A DNA stretch of 64,000 bases. It comes from Mesostigma viride. Its lineage: Eukaryota; Streptophyta; Mesostigmatophyceae; Mesostigmatales; Mesostigmataceae. The stretch is from the NCBI GenBank assembly GCA_009746045.1, contig RPFO01000934.1, positions 124,001-188,000 of the forward strand, given 5' to 3'. Below the pieces are notes generated by a model. That model had not been told where the DNA came from and ran no database searches. It saw only the letters and a list, made by a program, of their open reading frames with translations. Positions 38,570-50,670 of the stretch are shown here, in pieces (the first letter of the stretch is position 1; every line of letters starts with the position of its first letter). The position numbers and the translations under genes were made by a program.

Positions 38570-39070
38570 CGGTAATTGGCATTGATATAGCGATAATCGG
38601 GCCGTGGTGCCCACAACCCTGTACATAACTATAGGACCGAACTGGATAGCTAGCATAATCCATTCCATCCACTCGACTTAACTAAGGACTTATGCTCACC
38701 CACAGCACAGCTTAGTAGTAGAGGACATGGGGGGGCTAGGCCTCTCCGTGATTTGGAAGACCCGTGATCTGAGATGATGGACAAGGCCAAGTGGGCCCAG
38801 GTCATAGAGGACAACGAGCCCCCCCCGTGGGGAAGCGCCCGCGTGTGCAAACCCGCTGGAGGCACGCCCGACAGCTCCCCTAGGGTAGCGTTGATGTTGA
38901 TGGCTTTAGATAGATGTTGTAGGTAGTTGATCGATGTAGATAGATTAGACCGGTAGCTAGGACTGTGCGCACCCATCCATCCATCCATGCATCGGGGTTA
39001 ATGCTCCGTGACTCGATCCCCAACGGGAGCACGAGTCTAATTAATTAATTAATTAATTAATTAATTAATT
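38570..39070 (+). repeat. LINE 3' region with hairpin and TTAA tail
   Basis: 38,570-38,690 matches 6610-6720 (GGTGCCCACAACCCTGTA). 39,001-39,070 has ATGCTCCGTGACTCGATCCC, then CAACGGGAGCACGAG, followed by (TTAA)n. The same tail is found at 54,073, 59,468 and 61,019. Confidence 0.5.
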
Positions 39071-39239
39071 ATGCTCACGTAATTAACGCTGCGGAAGAGG
39101 CGCTTTGCTGTCAGAGTAGAATAGGTAGGGTTTTCTAGATTAGATTAGCTTAGAGTTAGATTATTATTATTCGGTTTCGGCGGCTTTGTCCCCCCCCATC
39201 CATCCACGGGAATATGTGCTACATGATCTCCCAACGGAG

Positions 39240-41220
39240 TCATGTTATAATTTAAGTCCGCTGACCCATGCATTTTGGGCATTTTCATACCCCTAAAAAT
39301 GAAAAAAATCATAACTCACAGGCCACATCTCCAAATACCCTCAACCAAGATGCCAAACATATCTACGCTTCAAGGGCTTTCAGAATATGCAATAATACCA
39401 TGGCTTTATCAAAGCATTTGGATGACAGCGACAGCCAAAGTTGGCCAAAAGACGATATTTTTTCCCCAAGAAAAAGTGTACCTACCCCTAACTTCCCAAG
39501 GAGGGAAGGGAACCTCAAAACCAACATTGGACAACTTAGTTGGATAGTCCAATGGTGGTTTCCTTGGGTCAGACCACCCGGATAACCCATTAGACCAACA
39601 AAACGTGGTCGTATATGTACACGTGTGGGTTAGGCGCGCGTAAACAGCCATCCATGACATGCAATACAAGAATGCATTATAGCAAGCTATAAAAGACTGC
39701 CAAAGGTGCTGGAATACAAACATGCTGCATACTACCTGCACTAACGGGAATGATGTGCTCCAAAGAAATGCCATAAACTGGGCACTTTCAGGGCTAATAC
39801 CATTCTCTACAGCAGACATGGAAGCTTGCTAAACAGTGCACTAACAAGATCGTCAAATATAATGCATGGAAGACATATTCCGCTGCAAACAACACGCAAA
39901 CACGTTGTCGTACATTGCTCGTTCATGTCCTGCACGGACTCCGCTGGCCGGGACCCTCATATCTCACACATACCGTTGCTCTACAGGCTAAGGCCGCCAT
40001 AGCCTCATCCTGCATGCATCCTCCATGATTACCAGATTGATGTTTCGTTCAAAGATGACCTATAAACGCGTCCACATTCCCAGCTAACGCTGCAGCGGAC
40101 ATCCCGTACCAAAACCTGGATGCTTGGGCTGGCGAAGACTGCCCGGCCATAAGGAGAAAATCGACATATGATAAGCGATGACTCATCTGGCTCTGACGAC
40201 CAAGAAAGCACTATTTTCCTACCTTTATTTTCCCAATCCTATAAATCTGGCCATGCCTAACCTACGCAAATCACGCATCGACATTCTGAGCAACATTCTG
40301 AACCATTTCTGGCCGCGAGACGCAAAATTTCCATGATAACGGCACGTTGGCAGCCATATCTCGTTACGCGCGCGCGAGCGAAAATTTCCCGCCAAAGTCA
40401 CGTGATCCTGTCTCAAGGCACGTTGTAATTACCAGGCTATGGCGAATATATACCTATGCATCACCTTCGTCCCTAAGTGTTCCCGGACCCACCGGACAAC
40501 TTGCATCCGTCACGGGTGGCGCGGCGCTTGCGGCGCGGCGCGAATTACGACCGTTGGTCAAACTACCCAAAATTTCGGGTGGTTTACGGACTAAGGGTTA
40601 ATTTAATTTTTTTATTAACGCTGTTAATTAATTAATTACCAACCCTTCTGGGTTTGTCCAGTCGGGGCCGGCAGGCCACGTCAGGCTATGCCGCCCTGGC
40701 TGGCCAAGCCGCTCAGTCCAACAAAAGCTATCTAGCTATTCTACTATACGCTGCCTGATCTCATCAGAAAATTAAATTAAACTAAATTAAATTGAAACAT
40801 GTATATCTCCCTTGGGAGTACATGTACATAGCACATATCCCTGAGAAGGGGGCATATGGCATACAATGGCATTCTGTGCTACTTCCTGCATTGAAGCTAG
40901 GGTAGGGTACCTGCTCTGGGTGTACAAAGTGCACCTGCACCACAGTCTATGTATTCCAGCGGCTGAGGTGTGGACATAGGGTGTAAGATCATCATCATGG
41001 CTAAACAATGGCTAGGGCATGGCGTCTCAGCAGAGTGGCGTCTCAGCAGAGAGTAGCTCTCTGCATAGGCAAAGCTTGGCTACTGAAATTCTTGATGCAT
41101 CACAAAAAATCATAATATTTCTTCGATCACGCAATCTGTGGGGATCGTCCCGTCATAGGCGCACATCATGCGCATAGGCATGGGCCACGTCGTGCTAAGC
41201 CAAGCCTGACTAGTGTACAT
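39240..41220. other. Region without a recognisable gene
   Basis: Frames up to 136 codons on either strand lack recognisable domains. The stretch contains the interspersed repeat at 40,795-40,990 shared with 17,570-17,765 and short TTAATTAAT tracts at 40,600-40,640. Confidence 0.4.
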
Positions 41221-41718
41221 CAATATACTGCTATATATTCCCAAGGCGCTGGTTTTGCTGGGGTGGTGAGGGGGCGCCTGCCAGGGCTTGTGGTTGACGT
41301 GGATGACCGCGCCCCCCTCCAGTATACTGGCTTGGCCAGTGATGATTCATACGCGATACGCGTCGTACGCGGCCCCAGGTGTATAATGTATAATACGCGG
41401 TGTATAATGTATTATACGCTGATCGTACGCTAACCGTTGAAAACCCCTTTTTTGGCATGATTTTGAGGGGGTTTCAACATTCTGAGCAACCAAGCATAGT
41501 CTGCTGGTGTTTTTCCATACCTTTTGCCTATACATGACATATATAGCGTGACCTTTGGCATTGCCACCACTACCTAAATACAAGCTTAGTTTCTAACGGT
41601 CTAACTTGATAGTTTCTCTTCAAAATCGAGACAACATGCAACTAAGTATCAATACCAGTATCAATGCACAACTCACTGGAAAGGATAATAAATTTGTAGA
41701 ACTCAAGATATGCATGCA

Positions 41719-42213
41719 CTATACATTGCCCCGAGGTGTCGATGACATTGAAGGGCGTCGATGGCATTGAAAGGCGCAAATGAATGCCTCGCACAGCTCC
41801 TCGTCCAGCTGCTCTTTGCTGAGCCCATAAGGTGCGGGCAAATTACCGTCGGTGGATTGGCCCTTTGATGATCCGCTTGGCCCAGCCGCCCCAGCAGCGC
41901 GCCCCGAGGTGTTGCTGGCATGAGGGGACACCCAGTTAGAGGCGTCGGTTTCTACAACGTCTGCAAGCCTGTCTTTAAGTGCCGCCCGCACATCAGCCTG
42001 CTTCTTGGCGTCACTAGTCGCCTTCCTCTTCCTGGTATTGCTTTCCTTCTCCGCCTGCTCGACCAGCAGCCTGTAACGGAGTACTCCATCATCCATGTAG
42101 TAGTTATTTGTCTGCTGCCGATTCTTGAGGATGCGCTCTTTGCTAATGTATGTCCAGACAGTTTCGGATGTGGCCTCTTCTTCATCGGGCCGCACATCAT
42201 CATCGTGTTCCAT
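41719..42213 (-). CDS. Hypothetical protein fragment inside the hAT-like element
   Basis: A frame of 164 codons starts MEHDDDVRPDEEEATSE, then VWTYISKERILKNRQQTNNY, a Lys/Arg/Glu-rich stretch and a C-terminal LSKEQLDEELCEAFICAF. The last motif is reminiscent of the region after the BED finger in hAT transposases, but this is weak. It reads toward the left terminus, where too little room remains for the rest of a transposase. It may be a 5' exon remnant. Confidence 0.35.
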   Translation of the reverse strand: MEHDDDVRPDEEEATSETVWTYISKERILKNRQQTNNYYMDDGVLRYRLLVEQAEKESNTRKRKATSDAKKQADVRAALKDRLADVVETDASNWVSPHASNTSGRAAGAAGPSGSSKGQSTDGNLPAPYGLSKEQLDEELCEAFICAFQCHRRPSMSSTPRGNV

Positions 42214-43107
42214 TGACTCACGTGTCAGCCATGCCTGGATGTCGATATGCTACGATCTAGGTGCCAGACGACCACGACGTTGCTGGCACACCTTATCACC
42301 TTCTTGATCCAGATAAATAGGTGTACGTTTATTCCAAATATACTGTTGCTTAATGCTTATCACCTTCTTGATGATGAATCTTCAGCCTTCCCGCCTTCAC
42401 CTTCCCGCCTTCACAAGTCACAACACTATACTATAAATTTACGGCCCGTACACGTATACGGAAATTTTTACGGGCCGTAAATTTTGCGTTCGTACGCATA
42501 TACTTACCACTCGTATACTGGCCGTAAAATTTACTACCGTATACTTTTTCTCGTATACGGCAGTAAAGTTTACGGTAGTAAATTTTACGGCCAGTATACG
42601 AGAAAAAATTTACGGTAGTAAATTTTACGGCCAGTATACGAGAAAAAATTTACGGTAGTAAATTTTACGGCCAGTATACTAGAAAAAGTATACGGTAGTA
42701 AATTTTACAGCAAGTATACTAGAAAAAGTATACGGTAGTAAAAGTTTACGGCCAGTATACTGGACAAGTATACGGGCCGTAACCTTGTGATTTGTCCAAC
42801 CTAGTGTATTGTGATTTGCGTTGTCATTTGACTTCATGGAAACATCATGTGGCAATAATTCAAATTAATTAATCAATTATCAATCATTCAAATTAATGAA
42901 GAAACACATTATACTACTAAGAAACACACTAGTTGAATTAACCCTTATCAATCATTCAAATTTCCCAGAGCATCAGCTCCACGACGTACGCGAAAATATG
43001 CCGAGCTATGGCTGCCGAGAATGCTCATAACTTTCGACTCAGGCCATGAAATTTAGTCGGGTTTGTTGCATTCGACTCGTCTTCTGATGACAAACACGCT
43101 GGTATAA

Positions 43108-43362
43108 TTTCCGGCAGCTATCGTCCCCGATTTCGTACGTTCTCGACCTCGGCATGCCCAGCAGATATCGCTATTTTCGACTCGATATGGCGGCATTCCC
43201 TTCGTGAATAGCACGCCTGCGCCCCCCGCCCCAGCATTCGACATCTTCCCCGTAGCTATGGAGGCCCCAACAACACCTGCCGCCCCAGAAACCCGGTCGC
43301 TGGACGACGTTCTTGCCGCAGCCAGCCCTTTCGTCGGCATCGCTCCCGCCGCTCCCAAGTAG
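43108..43362 (+). CDS. Possible C-terminal exon within the nested element
   Basis: An open frame ends ETRSLDDVLAAASPFVGIAP and stops at TAG (43,360-43,362), just before the satellite. Codon content is GC-rich and unlike its surroundings. I recognise no family, and a chance frame is possible. Confidence 0.25.
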   Translation, partial: FPAAIVPDFVRSRPRHAQQISLFSTRYGGIPFVNSTPAPPAPAFDIFPVAMEAPTTPAAPETRSLDDVLAAASPFVGIAPAAPK

Positions 43363-43368
43363 CCAAAG

Positions 43369-46300
43369 GAACTTAGGTAATGCAACGAGGGAGGGAAGCT
43401 AAGCAAGGGAGGGGAGGAAAGCTACTAAGGGAGAGGGAGGAAAGCTACGGGCATTAAGCTATGGGATATGAAAGGGGAGGGGAAGGAAGCTAAAGGAACT
43501 TAGGTAATGCAAGGAAGGAGGGAAGCTAAGAAAGTGAGGGGAGGAAAGCTACTAAGGGAGAGGGAGGAAAGGGAAGGGCATTAAGCTATGGGATATGGGA
43601 GGGGAGGGGAAGGAAGCTAAAGGAACTTAGGTAATGCAAGGAAGGAGGGAAGCTAAGAAAGGGAAGGGGAGGAAAGTTACTAAGGGAGAGGGAGGAAAGG
43701 GGAGGGAAGCTAAGATGGGAGGGGAGGGGAAGGAAGCTAAAGGAACTTCGGTAATGCAAGGAAGCCCCCAAGCTAAGAAAGGGAAGGGGAGGAAAGCTAC
43801 TTAGAAGGGAGAGGGAGGAAAGGGGAGGGAAGCTAAGGGATGGGAGGGGAGAGGAAGGAAGCTAAAGGAACTTAGGTAATGCAAGGAAGGAGGGAAACTA
43901 AGAAAGGGAAGGGGAGGAAAGCTACTAAGGGAGAGGGAGGAAAGGGAAGGGCATTAAGCTATGGGATATGGGAGGGAAGGGGAAGGAAGCTAAAGGAACT
44001 TAGGTAATGCAAGGAAGGAGGGAAGCTAAGAAAGGGAAGGGGAGGAAAGTTACTAAGGGAGAGGGAGGAAAGGGGAGGGAAGCTAAGATGGGAGGGGAGG
44101 GGAAGGAAGCTAAAGGAACTTCGGTAATGCAAGGAAGCCCCCAAGCTAAGAAAGGGAAGGGGAGGAAAGCTACTTAGAAGGGAGAGGGAGGAAAGGGGAG
44201 GGAAGCTAAGGGATGGGAGGGGAGAGGAAGGAAGCTAAAGGAACTTAGGTAATGCAAGGAAGGAGGGAAACTAAGAAAGGGAAGGGGAGGAAAGCTACTA
44301 AGGGAGAGGGACGAAAGGGAAGGGCATTAAGCTATGGGATATGGGAGGGGAGGGGAAGGAAGCTAAAGGAACTTAGGTAATGCAAGGAAGGAGGGAAGCT
44401 AAGAAAGGGAAGGGGAGGAAAGTTACTAAGGGAGAGGGAGGAAAGGGGAGGGAAGCTAAGATGGGAGGGGAGGGGAAGGAAGCTAAAGGAACTTCGGTAA
44501 TGCAAGGAAGCCCCCAAGCTAAGAAAGGGAAGGGGAGGAAAGCTACTTAGAAGGGAGAGGGAGGAAAGGGGAGGGAAGCTAAGGGATGGGAGGGGAGAGG
44601 AAGGAAGCTAAAGGAACTTAGGTAATGCAAGGAAGGAGGGAAACTAAGAAAGGGAAGGGGAGGAAAGCTACTAAGGGAGAGGGACGAAAGGGGAGGGAAG
44701 CTCAGGGATGGGAGGGGAGAGGAAGGAAGCTAAAGGAACTTAGGTAATGCAAGGAAGGAGGGAAACTAAGAAAGGGAAGGGGAGGAAAGCTACTAAGGGA
44801 GAGGGAGGAAAGGGAAGGGCATTAAGCTATGGGATATGGGAGGGAAGGGGAAGGAAGCTAAAGGAACTTCGGTAATGCAAGGAAGGAGGGAAGCTAAGAA
44901 AGGGAAGGGGAGGAAAGTTACTAAGGGAGAGGGAGGAAAGGGGAGGGAAGCTAAGATGGGAGGGGAGGGGAAGGAAGCTAAAGGAACTTCGGTAATGCAA
45001 GGAAGCCCCCAAGCTAAGAAAGGGAAGGGGAGGAAAGCTACTTAGAAGGGAGAGGGAGGAAAGGGGAGGGAAGCTAAGGGATGGGAGGGGAGAGGAAGGA
45101 AGCTAAAGGAACTTAGGTAATGCAAGGAAGGAGGGAAACTAAGAAAGGGAAGGGGAGGAAAGCTACTAAGGGAGAGGGACGAAAGGGAAGGGCATTAAGC
45201 TATGGGATATGGGAGGGGAGGGGAAGGAAGCTAAAGGAACTTAGGTAATGCAAGGAAGGAGGGAAGCTAAGAAAGGGAAGGGGAGGAAAGTTACTAAGGG
45301 AGAGGGAGGAAAGGGGAGGGAAGCTAAGATGGGAGGGGAGGGGAAGGAAGCTAAAGGAACTTCGGTAATGCAAGGAAGCCCCCAAGCTAAGAAAGGGAAG
45401 GGGAGGAAAGCTACTTAGAAGGGAGAGGGAGGAAAGGGGAGGGAAGCTAAGGGATGGGAGGGGAGAGGAAGGAAGCTAAAGGAACTTAGGTAATGCAAGG
45501 AAGGAGGGAAACTAAGAAAGGGAAGGGGAGGAAAGCTACTAAGGGAGAGGGACGAAAGGGGAGGGAAGCTCAGGGATGGGAGGGGAGGGGAAGGAAGCTA
45601 AAGGATCTTAGGTGCTGCAAGGAAGGAGGGAAGCTAAGAAAGGGAAGGGGAGGAAAGCTACTAAGGGAGAGGGACGAAAGGGGAGGGCATTAAGCTATGG
45701 GACATGGGAGGGGAGGGGAAGGAAGCTAAAGGAACTTAGGTAATGCAAGGAAGGAGGTAAGCTAACAAAGGGAAGGGGAGGAAAGCTACTTAGAAGGGAG
45801 AGGGACGAAAGGGGAGGGAAGCTCAGGGATGGGAGGGGAGAGGAAGGAAGCTAAAGGAACTTAGGTAATGCAACGAGGGAGGGAAGCTAAGCAAGGGAGG
45901 GGAGGAAAGCTACAAAGGGAGAGGGAGGAAAGGGAAGGGCATTAAGCTATGGGATATGGGAGGGGAGGGGAAGGAAGCTAAAGGAACTTAGGTAATGCAA
46001 GGAAGGAGGGAAGCTAAGAAAGGGAAGGGGAGGAAAGTTACTAAGGGAGAGGGAGGAAAGGGGAGGGAAGCTAAGATGGGAGGGGAGGGGAAGGAAGCTA
46101 AAGGAACTTCGGTAATGCAAGGAAGCCCCCAAGCTAAGAAAGGGAAGGGGAGGAAAGCTACTTAGAAGGGAGAGGGAGGAAAGGGGAGGGAAGCTAAGGG
46201 ATGGGAGGGGAGAGGAAGGAAGCTAAAGGAACTTAGGTAATGCAAGGAAGGAGGGAAACTAAGAAAGGGAAGGGGAGGAAAGCTACTAAGGGAGAGGGAC

Positions 46301-48410
46301 GAAAGGGGAGGGAAGCTCAGGGATGGGAGGGGAGAGGAAGGAAGCTAAAGGAACTTAGGTAATGCAAGGAAGGAGGGAAACTAAGAAAGGGAAGGGGAGG
46401 AAAGCTACTAAGGGAGAGGGAGGAAAGGGAAGGGCATTAAGCTATGGGATATGGGAGGGAAGGGGAAGGAAGCTAAAGGAACTTCGGTAATGCAAGGAAG
46501 GAGGGAAGCTAAGAAAGGGAAGGGGAGGAAAGTTACTAAGGGAGAGGGAGGAAAGGGGAGGGAAGCTAAGATGGGAGGGGAGGGGAAGGAAGCTAAAGGA
46601 ACTTCGGTAATGCAAGGAAGCCCCCAAGCTAAGAAAGGGAAGGGGAGGAAAGCTACTTAGAAGGGAGAGGGAGGAAAGGGGAGGGAAGCTAAGGGATGGG
46701 AGGGGAGAGGAAGGAAGCTAAAGGAACTTAGGTAATGCAAGGAAGGAGGGAAACTAAGAAAGGGAAGGGGAGGAAAGCTACTAAGGGAGAGGGACGAAAG
46801 GGAAGGGCATTAAGCTATGGGATATGGGAGGGGAGGGGAAGGAAGCTAAAGGAACTTAGGTAATGCAAGGAAGGAGGGAAGCTAAGAAAGGGAAGGGGAG
46901 GAAAGTTACTAAGGGAGAGGGAGGAAAGGGGAGGGAAGCTAAGATGGGAGGGGAGGGGAAGGAAGCTAAAGGAACTTCGGTAATGCAAGGAAGCCCCCAA
47001 GCTAAGAAAGGGAAGGGGAGGAAAGCTACTTAGAAGGGAGAGGGAGGAAAGGGGAGGGAAGCTAAGGGATGGGAGGGGAGAGGAAGGAAGCTAAAGGAAC
47101 TTAGGTAATGCAAGGAAGGAGGGAAACTAAGAAAGGGAAGGGGAGGAAAGCTACTAAGGGAGAGGGACGAAAGGGGAGGGAAGCTCAGGGATGGGAGGGG
47201 AGGGGAAGGAAGCTAAAGGATCTTAGGTGCTGCAAGGAAGGAGGGAAGCTAAGAAAGGGAAGGGGAGGAAAGCTACTAAGGGAGAGGGACGAAAGGGGAG
47301 GGCATTAAGCTATGGGACATGGGAGGGGAGGGGAAGGAAGCTAAAGGAACTTAGGTAATGCAAGGAAGGAGGTAAGCTAACAAAGGGAAGGGGAGGAAAG
47401 CTACTTAGAAGGGAGAGGGACGAAAGGGGAGGGAAGCTCAGGGATGGGAGGGGAGAGGAAGGAAGCTAAAGGAACTTAGGTAATGCAACGAGGGAGGGAA
47501 GCTAAGCAAGGGAGGGGAGGAAAGCTACAAAGGGAGAGGGAGGAAAGGGAAGGGCATTAAGCTATGGGATATGGGAGGGGAGGGGAAGGAAGCTAAAGGA
47601 ACTTAGGTAATGCAAGGAAGGAGGGAAGCTAAGAAAGGGAAGGGGAGGAAAGTTACTAAGGGAGAGGGAGGAAAGGGGAGGGAAGCTAAGATGGGAGGGG
47701 AGGGGAAGGAAGCTAAAGGAACTTCGGTAATGCAAGGAAGCCCCCAAGCTAAGAAAGGGAAGGGGAGGAAAGCTACTTAGAAGGGAGAGGGAGGAAAGGG
47801 GAGGGAAGCTAAGGGATGGGAGGGGAGAGGAAGGAAGCTAAAGGAACTTAGGTAATGCAAGGAAGGAGGGAAACTAAGAAAGGGAAGGGGAGGAAAGCTA
47901 CTAAGGGAGAGGGACGAAAGGGGAGGGAAGCTCAGGGATGGGAGGGGAGGGGAAGGAAGCTAAAGGATCTTAGGTGCTGCAAGGAAGGAGGGAAGCTAAG
48001 AAAGGGAAGGGGAGGAAAGCTACTAAGGGAGAGGGACGAAAGGGGAGGGCATTAAGCTATGGGACATGGGAGGGGAGGGGAAGGAAGCTAAAGGAACTTA
48101 GGTAATGCAAGGAAGGAGGTAAGCTAACAAAGGGAAGGGGAGGAAAGCTACTTAGAAGGGAGAGGGACGAAAGGGGAGGGAAGCTCAGGGATGGGAGGGG
48201 AGAGGAAGGAAGCTAAAGGAACTTAGGTAATGCAACGAGGGAGGGAAGCTAAGCAAGGGAGGGGAGGAAAGCTACAAAGGGAGAGGGAGGAAAGGGAAGG
48301 GCATTAAGCTATGGGATATGGGAGGGGAGGGGAAGGAAGCCATAGGAACTTAAGTAATGCAAGGAAGGAGGGAAGCTAAGAAGGGAGGGGAGGGGAGGGA
48401 AGCTAGCGGC
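43369..48410. repeat. 5 kb purine-rich satellite with higher-order structure
   Basis: A basic unit of about 124 bp (GGAAGCTAAAGGAACTTAGG, TAATGCAAGGAAGGAGGG, AAGCTAAGAAAGGGAAGGGG) is arranged in 373-bp trimers. Identical landmarks recur at 43586/43959/44332, and blocks of 495, 373 and 747 bp form a 1615-bp superunit repeated exactly (44332 to 45947; 44827 to 46442; 45200 to 46815; 45947 to 47562). The plus strand is almost all purine. Confidence 0.95.
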
Positions 48411-49450
48411 CCACATGCATCTCTCCCTCGACAAGGAACAAGCGCATGCACCCACCCACCCCACATGCACCCCTCCCTTTACAAGAAACAAGCATGTGGG
48501 CCCACCTACTGCAATGCATCCCTCCCTTGATAAAGAACACACACATGCACCCACCCACCGCGCATGCATCCCTCCCTTGACAAGGAAGAAGCATGTGCAC
48601 CCACCCCACCTGCGTCCCTCCCTTGACAAGGAACAATTTCATGCACCCACCCACCCACATGCATCTCTACCTTGACAAGGAACAAGAGCATGCACCTACC
48701 CACCGGGCATGCATCCCTCCCTTGACAAGGAACAAGCATGTGTACCCACCCACCCCACATGCATCCCTCCCTTTACAAGAAACAAGCACGTGAACCCACC
48801 TCATGCACAAGCATCCCTCCCTTGATAAGGAACAAGCACGTGCACCCACCCACCCCACATGCACCCCTCCCTTTACAAGAAACAAGCATGTGGGCCCACC
48901 TACTGCAATGCATCCCTCCCTTGATAAAGAACACACACATGCACCCACCCACCGTGCATGCATCCCTCCCTTGACAAGGAAGAAGCATGTGCACCCACCC
49001 ACCCCACCTGCGTCCCTCCCTTGACAAGGAACAAGCGCATGCAGCCACCCACCCCACATGCAGTCCTCCCTTTACAAGAAACAAGCACGTGCACCCACCT
49101 ACTGCACATGCACCCCTCCCTTGACAAGGAACAAGCGCGTGCACCCACCCACCCCACATGCATCCCTCGACAAGGAACAAGCGCGTGCACTCACCCACCC
49201 CACATGCATCCCTCCTTTGACAAGGAAAAAGCACGTGCAACCACCCACCCCACGTGCATCCCTCCCTTGACAAGGAACAAGCACGTGCACTCACCCACCC
49301 CACATGCATCCCTCCTTTGACAGGAAAAAGCACTTGCACTCACCCACCCCACATGCATCCCTCCCTTGACAGGGAAAAAGTGCGTTCACCCACCCACCCA
49401 CACGCATTCCTCTCTTGACAACGAACAAGCACGTGAACCTACCTACCCAC
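48411..49450. repeat. Minisatellite of about 50 bp
   Basis: Units of CACATGCATCCCTCCCTTGA, CAAGGAACAAGC and CGTGCACCCACCCACCC, about 20 copies, with a higher-order copy displaced by about 394 bp. It produces false Cys/Val/Gly-rich and Thr/His/Pro-rich frames. 49,450-50,280 has no recognisable gene. Confidence 0.93.
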
Positions 49451-50399
49451 TAGCATGGCACGAAGGCATACCATACAATAGCATGGCGTTGCCAAAGCGA
49501 AAAAAGAGATCTCGGTGGGGAGAAATTGCCCAGCAAAACTGACAACCATGCAAGGCAAAAAACTTGAATAACTTACGGTGGACATCGGCACATAATGAGT
49601 AGCCCAGATGTGCCGGGTGTAGAGTAAACGAGGCCGAAAATGTCGTGTAACTCAAAGGCATCTTTAGTAGCCTGTCAAGCGACGGGAACGAGTGGAAACC
49701 TGAAGAATGGCAAAAGACATTAAGTCGACTGCCATACATAAAAGATAGAGAATCAGTAGTACACAGCTCCCCTCATGGAGCAGTAAGCAAATGAGCGATG
49801 ATTAACAAAGTGTGAGACAGATAGCCGATGCGACTCCTTGCGACTAAACGTGGCATGCATATGCGGGCGCTGATTAGGAACATTGGCTTACTTTGTTTAG
49901 CGTAATGCGATTGCAGTAGCTTCGTGAAATGCCGCATGCGCACGATGTCACGAAATTTAAATTTCCTTTAGGAACAAAGACGAACAAATTGATGTAGCTG
50001 GCTAAGGACTACGCCATGGTAGGCTAGCTGTATCGGAGAGAGCGCTGTAGATGGCTGGAAAAATGATAACTCAATCATGCTAAACTGCGGCTCCAAAGGC
50101 TTGTCCTAGTGCGCCTTTGGCTTTCTTCTTCTTCAGGCGCAATAAGCCCGCGATTCTTTTTTAGTCCAAATATTCTTTCACCACTACTGACCGGCTGGCG
50201 ACTGCAAATCGGCATGGCCGGCTAATTATGAGGCAAGCGTTGCAAGGGCAGACGCTTGTGATCGTTGATAAATTCGAAAAATCGTTCTCGCCCGGCGCGG
50301 CGGTTCACAACTCCCCACCTGCAAACTCGACTAGCACAGGTACGGGGGCGTTCCTGAAACCAGTCCCGTACACGCAACCGTTCTATCCGGCCCTCGGCA

Positions 50400-50670
50400 A
50401 ATATAGAATCTCTGCTGCACTTCCGCGGCGTGGGACACAACAACAACAACAACAACTTCCGCGGCGTGGGATTCAACTAACTAACTAACTAACTTCCGCG
50501 GCGTGGGAACCAACAACAAGAACAAGAACAAGAACAAGAACAAGAACAACACGCAACCGCTCTGTGCCGTACCTAGAACGGGACGAGTACAAGACCGTAT
50601 CGGCCAGTATAGATTCTCTGCTGCCCATGTGCGGCGTGGGACACAACAACAACAACAACAACAACAAGAC
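50400..50670. repeat. Cluster of CTTCCGCGGCGTGGG blocks and CAA/GAACAA tracts
   Basis: CTTCCGCGGCGTGGG or TGCGGCGTGGG occurs about four times, each followed by a short tract (ACAACA)n, (CTAA)n or (GAACAA)n. It lies inside the right half of the nested element. Confidence 0.8.

Noticed and set aside
41719-42213. Complete hAT transposase
   Set aside because: Only an N-terminal-like fragment with weak motif resemblance. There is no catalytic core or dimerisation domain, and too little space remains before the element end.
43586-48055. Repeated 61-69-codon ORFs
   Set aside because: Products of the purine satellite; they recur because the satellite does.
48403-49339. Cys/Val/Gly-rich ORFs up to 188 codons
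   Set aside because: Products of the 50-bp minisatellite, open on both strands.
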